Assembly (NCBI GenBank): GCA_016711825.1
Contig: JADJSG010000009.1
Span: 124,001-188,000 of the forward strand
DNA: 64,000 nt
Source: Bacteroidota bacterium
GTDB lineage: Bacteria; Bacteroidota; Bacteroidia; Chitinophagales; Chitinophagaceae
Reading direction: 5' to 3'
The notes beneath the pieces are model-generated. The model was not told the origin of the DNA. It saw only the letters and a program-made list of their open reading frames with translations, and made no database searches. Of this stretch, positions 36,058-44,842 are shown piece after piece. The translations under genes were made by a program, and so were the position numbers. Position 1 is the stretch's first letter, and every line of letters begins with the position of its first letter.

Positions 36058-37899
36058 ACAGGTCACCTCAATACTGACGGTTTAGAAATCAGAACAACAG
36101 GTAATGCAGCAAGCATTTTCAATAGAGAAAATAGTAATATAAGTTTAGGTACAAATAATGCAATGACCCTAATACTTTTACAATTACACCAAATCAACTT
36201 TTATATACAATGTAAATTCATCCCCACACTAAATAATGTAATTTATCTTAAGCCCAAAAGCAATGGTGGTTCAAACTTGATGACTTTACAAGGAACAAAA
36301 ACAAATGTTTTACTTTTATAAATATGATAGATAATCTATTGGCAACAAAGGAACTATTTTTGGACAAAGTTCAACATTATACGGAGGTACAGACAGTGCA
36401 GGATTTATAATATACAATCCAGCCTCTTATAACACTGACTATGGGTACTTATGCAGCAGGTGGACTTATTCTAAATAATAGCAATCGTAAAATTGGAAAT
36501 GGCTTTTGGTTCAGTTCAATGACTGGAAATGCACAATTGAATATTAATACAGGTTATGACACTGCAGGACATTTCACATCTAATAGTACAAATGGTTTAT
36601 TTGCTGGCGTTTTACGCGGTGAATATACAGGAGCTACTATTTCAGATCATGTAGGTGTGTATGGCCGCTCAGTACCTGACCCAGCATCATTTTGGGGTAT
36701 TGGGGTTTTAGGTGAAGGTGGCTATCGTGGCGTATCAGGTTTTTCATCCATTCCAGGCGGTGGTAATACTGGTGTACTAGGGTACGCTGAAAGTAATGGA
36801 ACTGCTTATGGAGTAAATGCAAATGCCAATTACATAACAAGTCTTGGCGTAGGTAATAAATACGGTGTGTATTCTTATGCTAATGGAGGTGCTAACAACT
36901 ATGGGGTATATGGTATAGTTAACTCATTGGGGCTAGGCAATGGTACAGGTGTGTATGGATTAGGTAAACAAACCGGTGTGTATGGCCAAGCAGATAGTGC
37001 AAGTGCAAGTCAAACTTTTATCCTTGGTGGAATATCAGGATATAAAGAAGCCATAGGTGTAATGGGTAAAGCAAATTTCATTACAGATGGCTTCACCCAA
37101 GTGTATCAACTGGTGTTGTAGGCTCTTCGAAAAATACAGGTTATTGGAATATCGGTTTATATGGCGAAGCTTCTGATGCTTCCTACAATATAGGGGTTTA
37201 TGGTCATAACAATGGAAATGTTGGATTTTTCAATTATGCAGGTTTTTTGTAGGTGATGTAAATATTACAGGTAACTTAGCCAAAGCAAGTGGTACTTTTA
37301 AAATTGACCATCCACAAGATCCTGCAAACAAATATTTGATTCATAGCTTTGTAGAAAGCCCTGATATGATGAATGTTTACAATGGCAATGCTATTTCTGA
37401 TGCAAATGGATATGCTACCGTTTCATTACCTTCTTATTTTGAAGCAGAAAATAAAGATTTCAAATATCAATTGACTGTTTTAGACAATAGCGCCGATTTT
37501 GTAATGGCCAAAGTGACTAAAGAAGTAAACAATAATACTTTTGAAATCAGAACCAGCAAACCAGGTGTAAAAGTAAGCTGGCAAGTAACAGGTGTTCGTC
37601 AAGATGCTTATGCAAACGCACACAGAATTGTGGATGTAGTTGACAAAGCACCAGAAGATAAAGGATATTACATACATCCTGAATTATTTGGCGCACCTTC
37701 TACACAAGTAGTTGGCCCAGGCAAAGGTAAACCAAACGCTGAAAGACGTTTATTACCTACACCAGCTGAACATCAACAACAAATAGAAGAAAATAAAAGA
37801 ATTGATCTTGAACATCAACAAAATCAAGACAATATGAAGAAAAACTGGAAACCACAAGAGTTACCAAAATCAAATAACAAACCGAATCTTTCAAAATAA
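35056..37899 (+). pseudogene. Broken secreted stalk protein gene (multiple frameshifts)
   Basis: The N-terminal ~375 codons are intact and nearly identical to the 30909 gene (signal peptide, shared module, stalk). The native frame becomes wrong near 36166 and stops at 36321. Coding continues in changing frames: NTFTITPNQLLY in another frame at ~36171–36210, NVIYLKPKSNGG at ~36235, GTIFGQSSTLYGG at ~36350, and an open segment 36441–37121 full of GVYG/GVLG repeats. Then comes STGVVGSSKNTGYW in a further frame, and finally the C-terminal module (IDHPQDPANKYLIHSF … VSWQVTGVRQDAYANAH … GYYIHPELFGAP) to 37899. At least five indels are needed to rebuild one ~945-residue protein. The end module is known from other bacterial surface proteins. 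It is the last gene of operon 3, with a terminator after it. Confidence 0.85.
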
Positions 37900-37926
37900 A
37901 ATAAGGGTTAACCTTTAAATGTAATC

Positions 37927-37960
37927 AAAAAACCGTACATATAATGTGTACGGTTTTTTT
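37927..37960 (+). terminator. Terminator of surface operon 3
   Basis: A 13-bp stem (AAAAAACCGTACA / TGTACGGTTTTTT) with a 7-nt loop and T-tract lies 28 bp after the last codon of the broken fibre gene. Confidence 0.85.
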
Positions 37961-38152
37961 TAGGTATAAAAGTCATATGATATATTGGTATTAACTCTGT
38001 TTAAGAATGTAAGGGCAAACATTTATAAAGCTTTGAAGGTATTAAATGTCTATAGTTTCCGAATATTATTGGGAGTTTATTATTGTATTACTTTTACATT
38101 GAATGCGATTTCACACTATCCCTTGAATTAACATCCTTTATGTGTTAAAGCA

Positions 38153-38671
38153 TCATTCATCAAATACAAGGTACTCCCAATCATGATTTAACTTTAATAC
38201 TTTTTCAATCACATCCCTTACACAACCTTCACCTCCTTTGGCAGGAGAAATATAGGTTGAAATTTGTTTAATTTCCATACAAGCATCGGCAGGACAGCAA
38301 GACATGTACACCATTTGCATTACTTTCAAATCGGGCATATCATCACCCATATACAACATGGTTTTGACGTCTAGCTGGTTTTTATGCAAGATTTCAGTCA
38401 ATTTATCTAACTTTTGTGAAATCCCTAAATGTACCTCCTCTATGCCTAAACCAGCAAATCGCTTTAACAAACCTTCCCCATTTGCACCCGAAATAATTGA
38501 AATGGTATAACCTTTACGTATAGCTAACTGCATAGCATACCCATCTTTGATATTCATACTACGCAGCAAACTGCCATCTTGCTGTATGATGAGTGTACCA
38601 TTGGTTAATACCCCATCGATATCAAATACAAAATGGCGTACAGACTTAAAATCATTTAATTGATAAGACAT
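38153..38671 (-). CDS. kdsC: KDO-8-phosphate phosphatase-like HAD hydrolase (KdsC family)
   Basis: KdsC removes the phosphate from 3-deoxy-D-manno-octulosonate 8-phosphate in lipopolysaccharide inner-core synthesis. The 172-residue protein has the HAD catalytic DxD in FVFDIDGVLTNG (Asp17, Asp19) and no cap domain. It has motif II in SIISGANGEG, and the motif III/IV MLYMGDDMPDLKVM typical of the family, ending in the conserved SPAKGGEGCVRDVIE. The length is normal. It is the only LPS gene in the window. It may be cytoplasmic and tetrameric like known KdsC (family knowledge). A close alternative is another HAD-IIIC sugar phosphatase. Confidence 0.9.
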   Translation of the reverse strand: MSYQLNDFKSVRHFVFDIDGVLTNGTLIIQQDGSLLRSMNIKDGYAMQLAIRKGYTISIISGANGEGLLKRFAGLGIEEVHLGISQKLDKLTEILHKNQLDVKTMLYMGDDMPDLKVMQMVYMSCCPADACMEIKQISTYISPAKGGEGCVRDVIEKVLKLNHDWEYLVFDE

Positions 38672-38717
38672 AAGAAAAATAGAAATAAACTTCTAATAAA
38701 ATGAAAGAAGTAAGCAA

Positions 38718-39065
38718 TTAAATATGTAATCGCGATTTTTTCTCCAGTAACTGTTCTACCGTTTCACGATACATTTCATCAGGAATACAACAATCCACTG
38801 GGCAAACGGCTGCACATTGTGGTTCTTCATGAAACCCCTGGCATTCTGTACATTTGTCTGGTGTGATATAATACGTATCATCTGCAACAGGTGCATGTTT
38901 TGCATTGACTGATACTACTTCGCCATTCATCAAGGTAAAAGTATCTTTTACAGAAGTACCATCAGCAATGGCCCACTCAACGCCTCCCTCATAAATGGCA
39001 TTATTAGGACATTCTGGTTCACAAGCTCCACAATTGATACATTCGTCAGTTATTATTATAGCCAT
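38718..39065 (-). CDS. 4Fe-4S dicluster ferredoxin
   Basis: This 115-residue electron carrier has cluster ligands CINCGACEPECP at the N-terminus and CTECQGFHEEPQCAAVCPVDCC in the second half, i.e. two 4Fe-4S sites of the bacterial 7–8 Fe type. An insertion of ~40 residues separates the two motifs, as in the Bacteroidota ferredoxins found beside acyl-CoA reductase genes. It is divergent from that reductase (93 bp gap), which may be its partner. An exact -7 word TACTTTTG (minus strand, 39099–39106) lies ~34 bp upstream of the ATG. Confidence 0.92.
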   Translation of the reverse strand: MAIIITDECINCGACEPECPNNAIYEGGVEWAIADGTSVKDTFTLMNGEVVSVNAKHAPVADDTYYITPDKCTECQGFHEEPQCAAVCPVDCCIPDEMYRETVEQLLEKKSRLHI

Positions 39066-39157
39066 AAAAATATTTTATTTGTAAATTATATTAATATTCA
39101 AAAGTAAATGATGACTTTCGCATTGCAAAATTACAATTAATATATTATATTTCTACT

Positions 39158-40141
39158 ATGCTTAATGAAAGAATCGAAAACCTCTTACAACTTAAATCCT
39201 ATATCATTCAAAACAGTGAAGCCTGGCAAACCGTAAAACTAAACGCTGAAAGAATGAATGGCTGGTTTACCCAGGCATTTATCGAAATGAGCTTAAGCCA
39301 TATCTGCAAGCATTACTTAGACGAAAACGAACTTATCGTATATGCCTCGCAAATAGAAACAGAAGAAGAGAAAGGTCGTACAATGACCATAGGCATTACC
39401 ATGGCAGGCAATATACCCTTAGTCGGATTCCACGATTTTTTGACAGTATATTTAAGTGGGCATACCCAACGAATTAAATTGTCGTCAAAAGACAATGTAT
39501 TACTTACCCACTTGATAGAAATATTATACACTTTAGATGATAAAAACAAATCGCTCATCATAGTAGCTGAAATGCTCAAAAATTGTGATGCTTATATAGC
39601 TACAGGCAGCAATTCGAGTGCGCTTTATTTTGAGAAGTATTTTGCCCGCTTTCCACATATCATTCGAAAAAACAAAACCTCCGTTGCTGTATTAAACGGA
39701 CAAGAAACAAGCCTGGACCTCGAGCAACTTGCAGATGACGTATATCAGTATTTTGGATTAGGTTGCAGAAATGTATCCAAAGTGTTTGTGCCACAAGGTT
39801 ATGATTTTGTGCCTCTGCTAAAGGCATTTAACAAATATGATCATTTAAAAAATCACAATAAATACAGAAATAATTATGATTATCATTTGGCCATATTTAT
39901 ACTAAACAATCAATATTACATGAGCAATGAAAGTCTATTATTGTCTGAAAATGAAAGCAATTATTCTTCTATTGCCGTATTAAATTATTCCTATTATACC
40001 GATACACCACTCATTGAGCATCAAGAAGAAATACAAGCTATCATTGGTGTAGATTATATCCCTTTTGGCAAAGCCCAAACCCCTACCCTTACTGACTTTG
40101 CCGACGGAGTCAATACGATACAATTTCTCAATTCCTTATAG
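39158..40141 (+). CDS. Acyl-CoA reductase (LuxC-like)
   Basis: The 327-residue protein resembles the LuxC-type aldehyde-dehydrogenase superfamily branch that reduces acyl-CoA or acyl-protein thioesters to aldehydes with NADPH. Hallmarks are TMAGNIPLVGFHDFLTVYLSG (nucleotide-binding region), AYIATGSNSSALYFEKYF, and the catalytic Cys in YFGLGCRNVSKVFVP. In Bacteroidota this gene is regularly next to a ferredoxin gene, as here. The physiological acyl substrate is unknown. A -7-like word (TATATTTC) ends 4 nt before the ATG. Confidence 0.85.
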   Translation: MLNERIENLLQLKSYIIQNSEAWQTVKLNAERMNGWFTQAFIEMSLSHICKHYLDENELIVYASQIETEEEKGRTMTIGITMAGNIPLVGFHDFLTVYLSGHTQRIKLSSKDNVLLTHLIEILYTLDDKNKSLIIVAEMLKNCDAYIATGSNSSALYFEKYFARFPHIIRKNKTSVAVLNGQETSLDLEQLADDVYQYFGLGCRNVSKVFVPQGYDFVPLLKAFNKYDHLKNHNKYRNNYDYHLAIFILNNQYYMSNESLLLSENESNYSSIAVLNYSYYTDTPLIEHQEEIQAIIGVDYIPFGKAQTPTLTDFADGVNTIQFLNSL

Positions 40142-40205
40142 TTATATTAACACCAAAACAGCTGTTAAAAAATTGAAAAGTGTTTTTACACATATAAAGT
40201 GTATT

Positions 40206-40213
40206 TAATTTTG
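40206..40213 (+). promoter_or_regulatory. -7 element (TAATTTTG) of the HtrA-type protease gene
   Basis: An exact TAnnTTTG word lies inside the longer frame that opens at 40199 and 22 bp before ATG 40235. It supports the downstream ATG as the start. Confidence 0.5.
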
Positions 40214-40234
40214 TGCAACAAAAAAATACTCATT

Positions 40235-41743
40235 ATGAAAAAGATATTCGGAACCATTTTAGTGGCTATGATTACTTCAGTGGCCACCCTTGTATTTGCC
40301 ACCAAATATTCAGGCAACTCAATTACTTCCTCCAATACCTCATTAGAGGAAACACCTCAATTTCATTATGCAAATTATGCTGAAGCAAATCCTTCACCCG
40401 ATGGTAGTGGCTATACCAATCTTGAAGCCGCTGCCGAAATTTCAAGCAAGGCTGTGGTGCATATTAAAACCGAAATGCGAGCCAGAAATGTACAATACCG
40501 TAATCCCTTCGGTGATGATTTTTTTGATCAATTTTTTGGCGGAGGGAATCGATTTTACCAACAACAACCACAACAAGGCAGTGGCTCAGGTGTCATTATT
40601 TCGAAAGATGGTTATATTGTAACGAATAACCATGTAGTAGATGGTGCTGAAGAAGTGACTGTTATCTTAAACAATAAAAAAAGCCTGAAAGCCAAAGTCG
40701 TTGGTAAAGATGCCTCAACTGACCTTGCCGTATTAAAAGTAGAGGAGCCCAATTTACCCTATTTAAGCTATGGCAATTCAGATGATGTAAAACTAGGTCA
40801 ATGGGTACTTGCAGTTGGTTATCCCCTTACCCTAGAAACAACTGTAACTGCAGGTATTGTTAGTGCTAAATACCGCAATATAGGCATCAACAAAAACAGT
40901 GGCAGCAATGCACCAATCGAAAGTTTTATACAAACGGATGCAGCGGTAAATCCGGGCAATAGTGGTGGAGCCCTTGTGAATGCAAAAGGTGAACTTATCG
41001 GCATCAATTCAGCGATTGCCTCTCCAACAGGATCTTATGCGGGCTACTCATTTGCCATTCCGTCAAACATAGTAAAAAAAGTAGTCGCTGATATGATGAC
41101 TTATGGCAATGTACAACGTGCTTATTTGGGTGTTGGGTATATCAATATGAAAGATGCAACCCCCGAACAAGTGAGTGCATACCAACTTGACAAAGTAGAT
41201 GGTGTATATGTAAATCAAGTGATAGAAGAAAGCAGTGCTGAAAAAGCCGGTATTAAAGTAGGTGATTTCATTACAAAAATTGAAAATAAAGAAATCAAAA
41301 CGGGTCCTCAAATGCTTGAAAAAATTGCCCAATACAGACCAGGAGATGAAATCAACATCGAATACCTACGCAATGGCAATAAATACAATACATCTGCCAA
41401 ATTAAAGAACATCAGTGGCAATACAGGTATTGTAAAAAAGATGCCATTTAGTACCGAGAAATTAGGTATTAAAGTAAAAGACCTTACGAAAGAGGAACTT
41501 GCAGGACTTCGTGTAAAAAATGGTGTTATCATTACAAATATTACACCTGGGGGATTGATAGCGAGTCAGGTACGACTTAGAAAATCATTTGTCATTGTAC
41601 AAGTGAATGGCCAAGCCGTAAAATCAACGAATGACCTTGATAGAATATTGGCAAGTGATGAAGATGAATATGAGTTTACGGGTTTCTATCCTGGTTATTC
41701 AACCATGCTCAATATGTTTACCATCAAAAACGAATCTAACTAG
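40235..41743 (+). CDS. Periplasmic serine protease, DegP/HtrA family
   Basis: The 502-residue protein is an envelope quality-control protease and chaperone. It has an N-terminal signal/anchor (KKIFGTILVAMITSVATLVFA) and a trypsin-like domain with the catalytic triad in TNNHVVDGA (His), STDLAVLKV (Asp) and NPGNSGGALVN (Ser). Two PDZ domains follow (~305–395, RAYLGVGYINMK … GDFITKIENKEIKTG; and ~420–500, LGIKVKDLTKEEL … FVIVQVNGQAVKS). A Gly/Gln-rich loop (FFGGGNRFYQQQPQQGSG) before the protease core is common in Bacteroidota members. Start 40235 gives a normal signal peptide. It is monocistronic with a terminator. Confidence 0.95.
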   Translation: MKKIFGTILVAMITSVATLVFATKYSGNSITSSNTSLEETPQFHYANYAEANPSPDGSGYTNLEAAAEISSKAVVHIKTEMRARNVQYRNPFGDDFFDQFFGGGNRFYQQQPQQGSGSGVIISKDGYIVTNNHVVDGAEEVTVILNNKKSLKAKVVGKDASTDLAVLKVEEPNLPYLSYGNSDDVKLGQWVLAVGYPLTLETTVTAGIVSAKYRNIGINKNSGSNAPIESFIQTDAAVNPGNSGGALVNAKGELIGINSAIASPTGSYAGYSFAIPSNIVKKVVADMMTYGNVQRAYLGVGYINMKDATPEQVSAYQLDKVDGVYVNQVIEESSAEKAGIKVGDFITKIENKEIKTGPQMLEKIAQYRPGDEINIEYLRNGNKYNTSAKLKNISGNTGIVKKMPFSTEKLGIKVKDLTKEELAGLRVKNGVIITNITPGGLIASQVRLRKSFVIVQVNGQAVKSTNDLDRILASDEDEYEFTGFYPGYSTMLNMFTIKNESN

Positions 41744-41770
41744 TCGCAAAGTTTGTTCATCATATTAATT

Positions 41771-41800
41771 GCAGTAGTCACTCAGGCTACTGCATTTTTT
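41771..41800 (+). terminator. Terminator of the HtrA-type protease gene
   Basis: A 7-bp stem (GCAGTAG / CTACTGC) with a 9-nt loop is followed by ATTTTTTATTTT, 27 bp after the stop codon. Confidence 0.75.
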
Positions 41801-41854
41801 ATTTTCTAACATTAAATAAAGGCAGAATGCTTAAACGAAAAATTTTGAAAGGTT

Positions 41855-42487
41855 TTAAAATGACTTCCCCAGAGAAAACCCAATGAATGGCAGTACCCCA
41901 TACTTTCCAATGATAGGTAAAAACTCAATGCGAAACATGATATTTTGATGTGACTGTGCCCGATAACTTATTCTGGGAACTAATACTGCCTTTGAGTTGT
42001 TTGCTTTGTATGGAGGCTTTTTTTCTACAATAGCATAAAGAGTCACATCTGCTTTGGTAAAGGTTACTCCTAAGCCAAAATCAAAACCTGAATTTGATTT
42101 TTTTAATTTCAAAAGATAGCTCATCCCTAAAGGGATTGTTACATAAGGCGTATTGATTCCATAATGACCAATACCCCCATGTATCATTACAGTTGGGTGT
42201 TTGATGATTTGTCTTTCATAGTTGATAGACGTAAACAAGCCATTGCCTCCTAATTGAAAATAGAGGGTATTTGGCTTCATTTGACTTTGCCCATTTAAAC
42301 CCATGCAGATGAATATAAAAAACACTGAAACAAGCAATCTGAATATGAAATACGGAACTTGCAATCTTTGTAATCGAATACACTGCAGTATCTTGAAATA
42401 GGAATAGCAAATAGGTTTAACACGCAAAAAATGATACCCAAGCTTCTCAAAATTACAAATAAGTATCATTGTTTTCATACAATTCAA
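41855..42487 (-). CDS. Small outer-membrane beta-barrel-like protein, start uncertain
   Basis: The frame is 210 codons. The mature part (from QSQMKPN) has alternating, aromatic- and Gly-rich strands ending in FIGFSLGKSF, where a C-terminal Phe is typical of outer-membrane barrels. A signal-peptide-like stretch (FIFRLLVSVFFIFICMGLNGQ) lies ~46 residues into the frame. The first ATG (42487) is probably too early, because a TAnnTTTG word (TAATTTTG, minus strand) occurs within the first 20 codons. A TTG about 42 codons in would give a proper signal peptide. No specific family is recognised. It is divergent from the radical SAM gene. Confidence 0.65.
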   Translation of the reverse strand: MNCMKTMILICNFEKLGYHFLRVKPICYSYFKILQCIRLQRLQVPYFIFRLLVSVFFIFICMGLNGQSQMKPNTLYFQLGGNGLFTSINYERQIIKHPTVMIHGGIGHYGINTPYVTIPLGMSYLLKLKKSNSGFDFGLGVTFTKADVTLYAIVEKKPPYKANNSKAVLVPRISYRAQSHQNIMFRIEFLPIIGKYGVLPFIGFSLGKSF

Positions 42488-42578
42488 AATTAATACATAT
42501 TCTCTGCTGAATAAGCCCCTATTTATTTTCTTTAGTTTGAGAATACATTTAGCTTTGCTTTTCTAAACTACTTAGATA

Positions 42579-43907
42579 TTGGCTGAATCTTTATTTCTTT
42601 TTACACCGCCCTTTACGCAGCTCAATACGCCTTACCCTGCGACTGCCTACCTGAAGGGATTTTTAAACACACAAAATATTCCTTGCTTTCATGCCGACTT
42701 AGGTATAGAAGTGATTTTGCAATTATTTTCGCAAGATGGACTGAGTGCGCTGTTTAGTATTGAAAATGAAAAAGAAAAGACACTTAATGCACAACGTATA
42801 TTGGCATTAAAGCATCATTATATTCATACTATAGATATTGCAGTGGGATTTTTGCAAGGCAAAAATCCCAATTTTGCTTACCAAATTGCTCATCGCCAAT
42901 TATTACCTGAAGCTGCACGATTTGAATCACTTGACGATTTACACTGGGCTTTTGGGAGTATGGGACTTCATGATAAAGCCAAACATATCGCTACCTTATA
43001 TCTTGAAGACATTGCCGATTATATTAAAGAATGTGTTGATGAACATTTTGGATTTAGTCGATATGCCGAAAAACTGGGTCGTTGTGCAAACACGTTTGAT
43101 GAATTATACGAAGCGCTACACAATAAACCCAGCTATATCGATACCCTTTTGCTGCAATTGCTTCATCAACATTTACAATATCGTAAACCAAGTCTTGTTT
43201 GTATTACAGTGCCCTTCCCAGGCAATTTGTACAGTGCTTTTAAAAGTGCCCAATACATCAAAGCAACATTTCCACATATCAAAATTGCCATGGGAGGCGG
43301 CTTTGCCAATACGGAATTGCGTTCACTCAGTGACCCAAGGGTGTTTGATTTTTTTGATTTTATTACTTTAGATGATGGGGAAGCTCCTCTGATGCATCTT
43401 ATTGAACATTTGAATGGCACCCGTGATTTACAAATGCTCAAAAGAACTTTTACACGTATAGACCAGCAAGTGGTGTATATCAATCATAGCATAGCACCTG
43501 ATTATAAACAAATGCAACTTGGTACACCCGATTACCGCGACTTATTGCTTGATCAATATATTTCAGCAGTAGAAATCATCAATCCAATGCACAAACTATG
43601 GAGTGATGGTCAATGGAATAAACTTACGATGGCACATGGTTGTTATTGGGGTAAATGTACCTTTTGTGATATCAGTCTTGATTATATACAACGGTATGAG
43701 CCACTTACCGCAAGCCATTTGTGTGATCAAGTAGAAACCATCATCGAACAAACAAAACAAAGAAGTTTTCATTTTGTAGACGAAGCAGCACCTCCAGCAT
43801 TGATGAAAGCATTTGCCCTAGAAGTGATCAAACGAAAGATAATAATCATTTGGTGGACAAATATTCGATTTGAAAAAGTTTTACAGAAGATTTGTGTCAT
43901 TTATTAA
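42579..43907 (+). CDS. B12-binding-type radical SAM protein, N-terminal part of a frameshifted gene
   Basis: The N-terminal ~270 residues fit the cobalamin-binding layout of this class (FTPPFTQLNTPYPATAYLKGFL, later CITVPFPGNLYSAFKSAQYI and IAMGGGFANTEL, then FDFITLDDGEAPL). The radical SAM domain begins with GCYWGKCTFCD, a CX4CX2C cysteine set instead of the classical CX3CX2C. The frame ends wrongly: after NIRFEK the expected SFTEDLCHLLKASG lies in the -1 frame. A single A is missing from the A5 run at 43873–43877 and the native frame stops at 43907. With one A added the protein is continuous to 44773 (731 residues). The start is TTG at 42579, behind TAGCTTTG at 42550–42557. The substrate is unknown. 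Confidence 0.82.
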   Translation: MAESLFLFTPPFTQLNTPYPATAYLKGFLNTQNIPCFHADLGIEVILQLFSQDGLSALFSIENEKEKTLNAQRILALKHHYIHTIDIAVGFLQGKNPNFAYQIAHRQLLPEAARFESLDDLHWAFGSMGLHDKAKHIATLYLEDIADYIKECVDEHFGFSRYAEKLGRCANTFDELYEALHNKPSYIDTLLLQLLHQHLQYRKPSLVCITVPFPGNLYSAFKSAQYIKATFPHIKIAMGGGFANTELRSLSDPRVFDFFDFITLDDGEAPLMHLIEHLNGTRDLQMLKRTFTRIDQQVVYINHSIAPDYKQMQLGTPDYRDLLLDQYISAVEIINPMHKLWSDGQWNKLTMAHGCYWGKCTFCDISLDYIQRYEPLTASHLCDQVETIIEQTKQRSFHFVDEAAPPALMKAFALEVIKRKIIIIWWTNIRFEKVLQKICVIY

Positions 43908-44773
43908 AAGCATCGGGATGTATTGCTGTTTCGGGTGGACTAGAAGTAGCATCCGATCGATTACTTGCATTAATACAAAAAGGGGTGACGGTAGAAGGTG
44001 TGAGTGAAGTAGCTTATCATTTTTCAAAAGCTGGCATATTGGTTCATGCCTATTTGATGTACGGGTTTCCGACCGAAACGATGCAGGAAACAGTAGACAG
44101 TATGGAAGTGGTAAGGCAAATGTTTGAGGAAGGTATTTTGCGATCCGCTTTTTGGCATCAATTTGCAATGACAGCACATAGCCCTATTGGTTTGCATCCG
44201 GAACAATTTCAGGTTAAAAAAGTCAATGAAAATGAAGGTCCTTTTGCAAATAATGATATTGATTTTATAGATGAAAAAGGCGTTAATCCGCATTTGTTTA
44301 GTAAAGGGTTGAAAATTTCATTGTATAATTATATGCAAGGCGCCGGCATCGACTATCCATTGCAAAAATGGTTTGAATATAAAATACCTAATACATCCAT
44401 TGATAAAAAATACATTGCAAATATAATAGCACAACAATCCGTTGCTCAACTCAAATGGAATGCAATCGTATATTGGCTACAAGCTACTCCTACAGGACGT
44501 TTGTATACTAAAAGTAAAAAAGGCAATACATGGGAAATGGTCGAATTAAATGTGTATATTCAACAAGAAAACATTCAATTTTCACTCAATAAAAATAATG
44601 GGTTGTGGCTCATAGAACTTTTAGGCAAAATCAATATTCATCAAAATGAGCGATTAAGCTTACAACAAATAAAAGACGACTATGAACAACAAAGTTTTGA
44701 TGAAGACTTTGAATTATTTTGGTTTAACAAAGTAATGAAGAATTTGCAAGGTAAAGGACTGGTGTTGATTTAA
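43892..44773 (+). CDS. Radical SAM protein, C-terminal part of the same frameshifted gene
   Basis: This frame carries the second half of the radical SAM barrel (GCIAVSGGLEVASDRLLALIQKG, GILVHAYLMYGFPTETMQETVDSM), then a C-terminal domain of ~150 residues with a winged-helix-like character (VAQLKWNAIVYWLQATPTGRLY, LSLQQIKDDYEQQSFDEDFELFWFNKVMKNL). The real coding frame enters from upstream, near 43877. The apparent start at 43892 is probably not used. On its own it lacks the cluster-binding cysteines and cannot be active. The C-terminal domain resembles a peptide-binding module seen in some RiPP enzymes (weak resemblance). Confidence 0.75.
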   Translation: MCHLLKASGCIAVSGGLEVASDRLLALIQKGVTVEGVSEVAYHFSKAGILVHAYLMYGFPTETMQETVDSMEVVRQMFEEGILRSAFWHQFAMTAHSPIGLHPEQFQVKKVNENEGPFANNDIDFIDEKGVNPHLFSKGLKISLYNYMQGAGIDYPLQKWFEYKIPNTSIDKKYIANIIAQQSVAQLKWNAIVYWLQATPTGRLYTKSKKGNTWEMVELNVYIQQENIQFSLNKNNGLWLIELLGKINIHQNERLSLQQIKDDYEQQSFDEDFELFWFNKVMKNLQGKGLVLI

Positions 44774-44842
44774 AATAAATATACTAAACCCCCTTCTATA
44801 CATTGATGAAGGAATTTTCAAAGCAAGGCATGAATTGATTGA

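Noticed and set aside
36637..36840. 67-codon minus-strand frame within the broken fibre gene
   Set aside because: His/Leu-rich shadow of the GVYG repeats on the opposite strand.
40225..40235. AATACTCAT just before the HtrA-type protease start, like the surface-operon repeat
   Set aside because: Single copy, no 21-bp partners, and it lies downstream of the -7 element; treated as chance.
42216..42410. 64-codon frame overlapping the barrel-like protein gene
   Set aside because: Alternative frame of the same strand without signal-peptide or barrel features.
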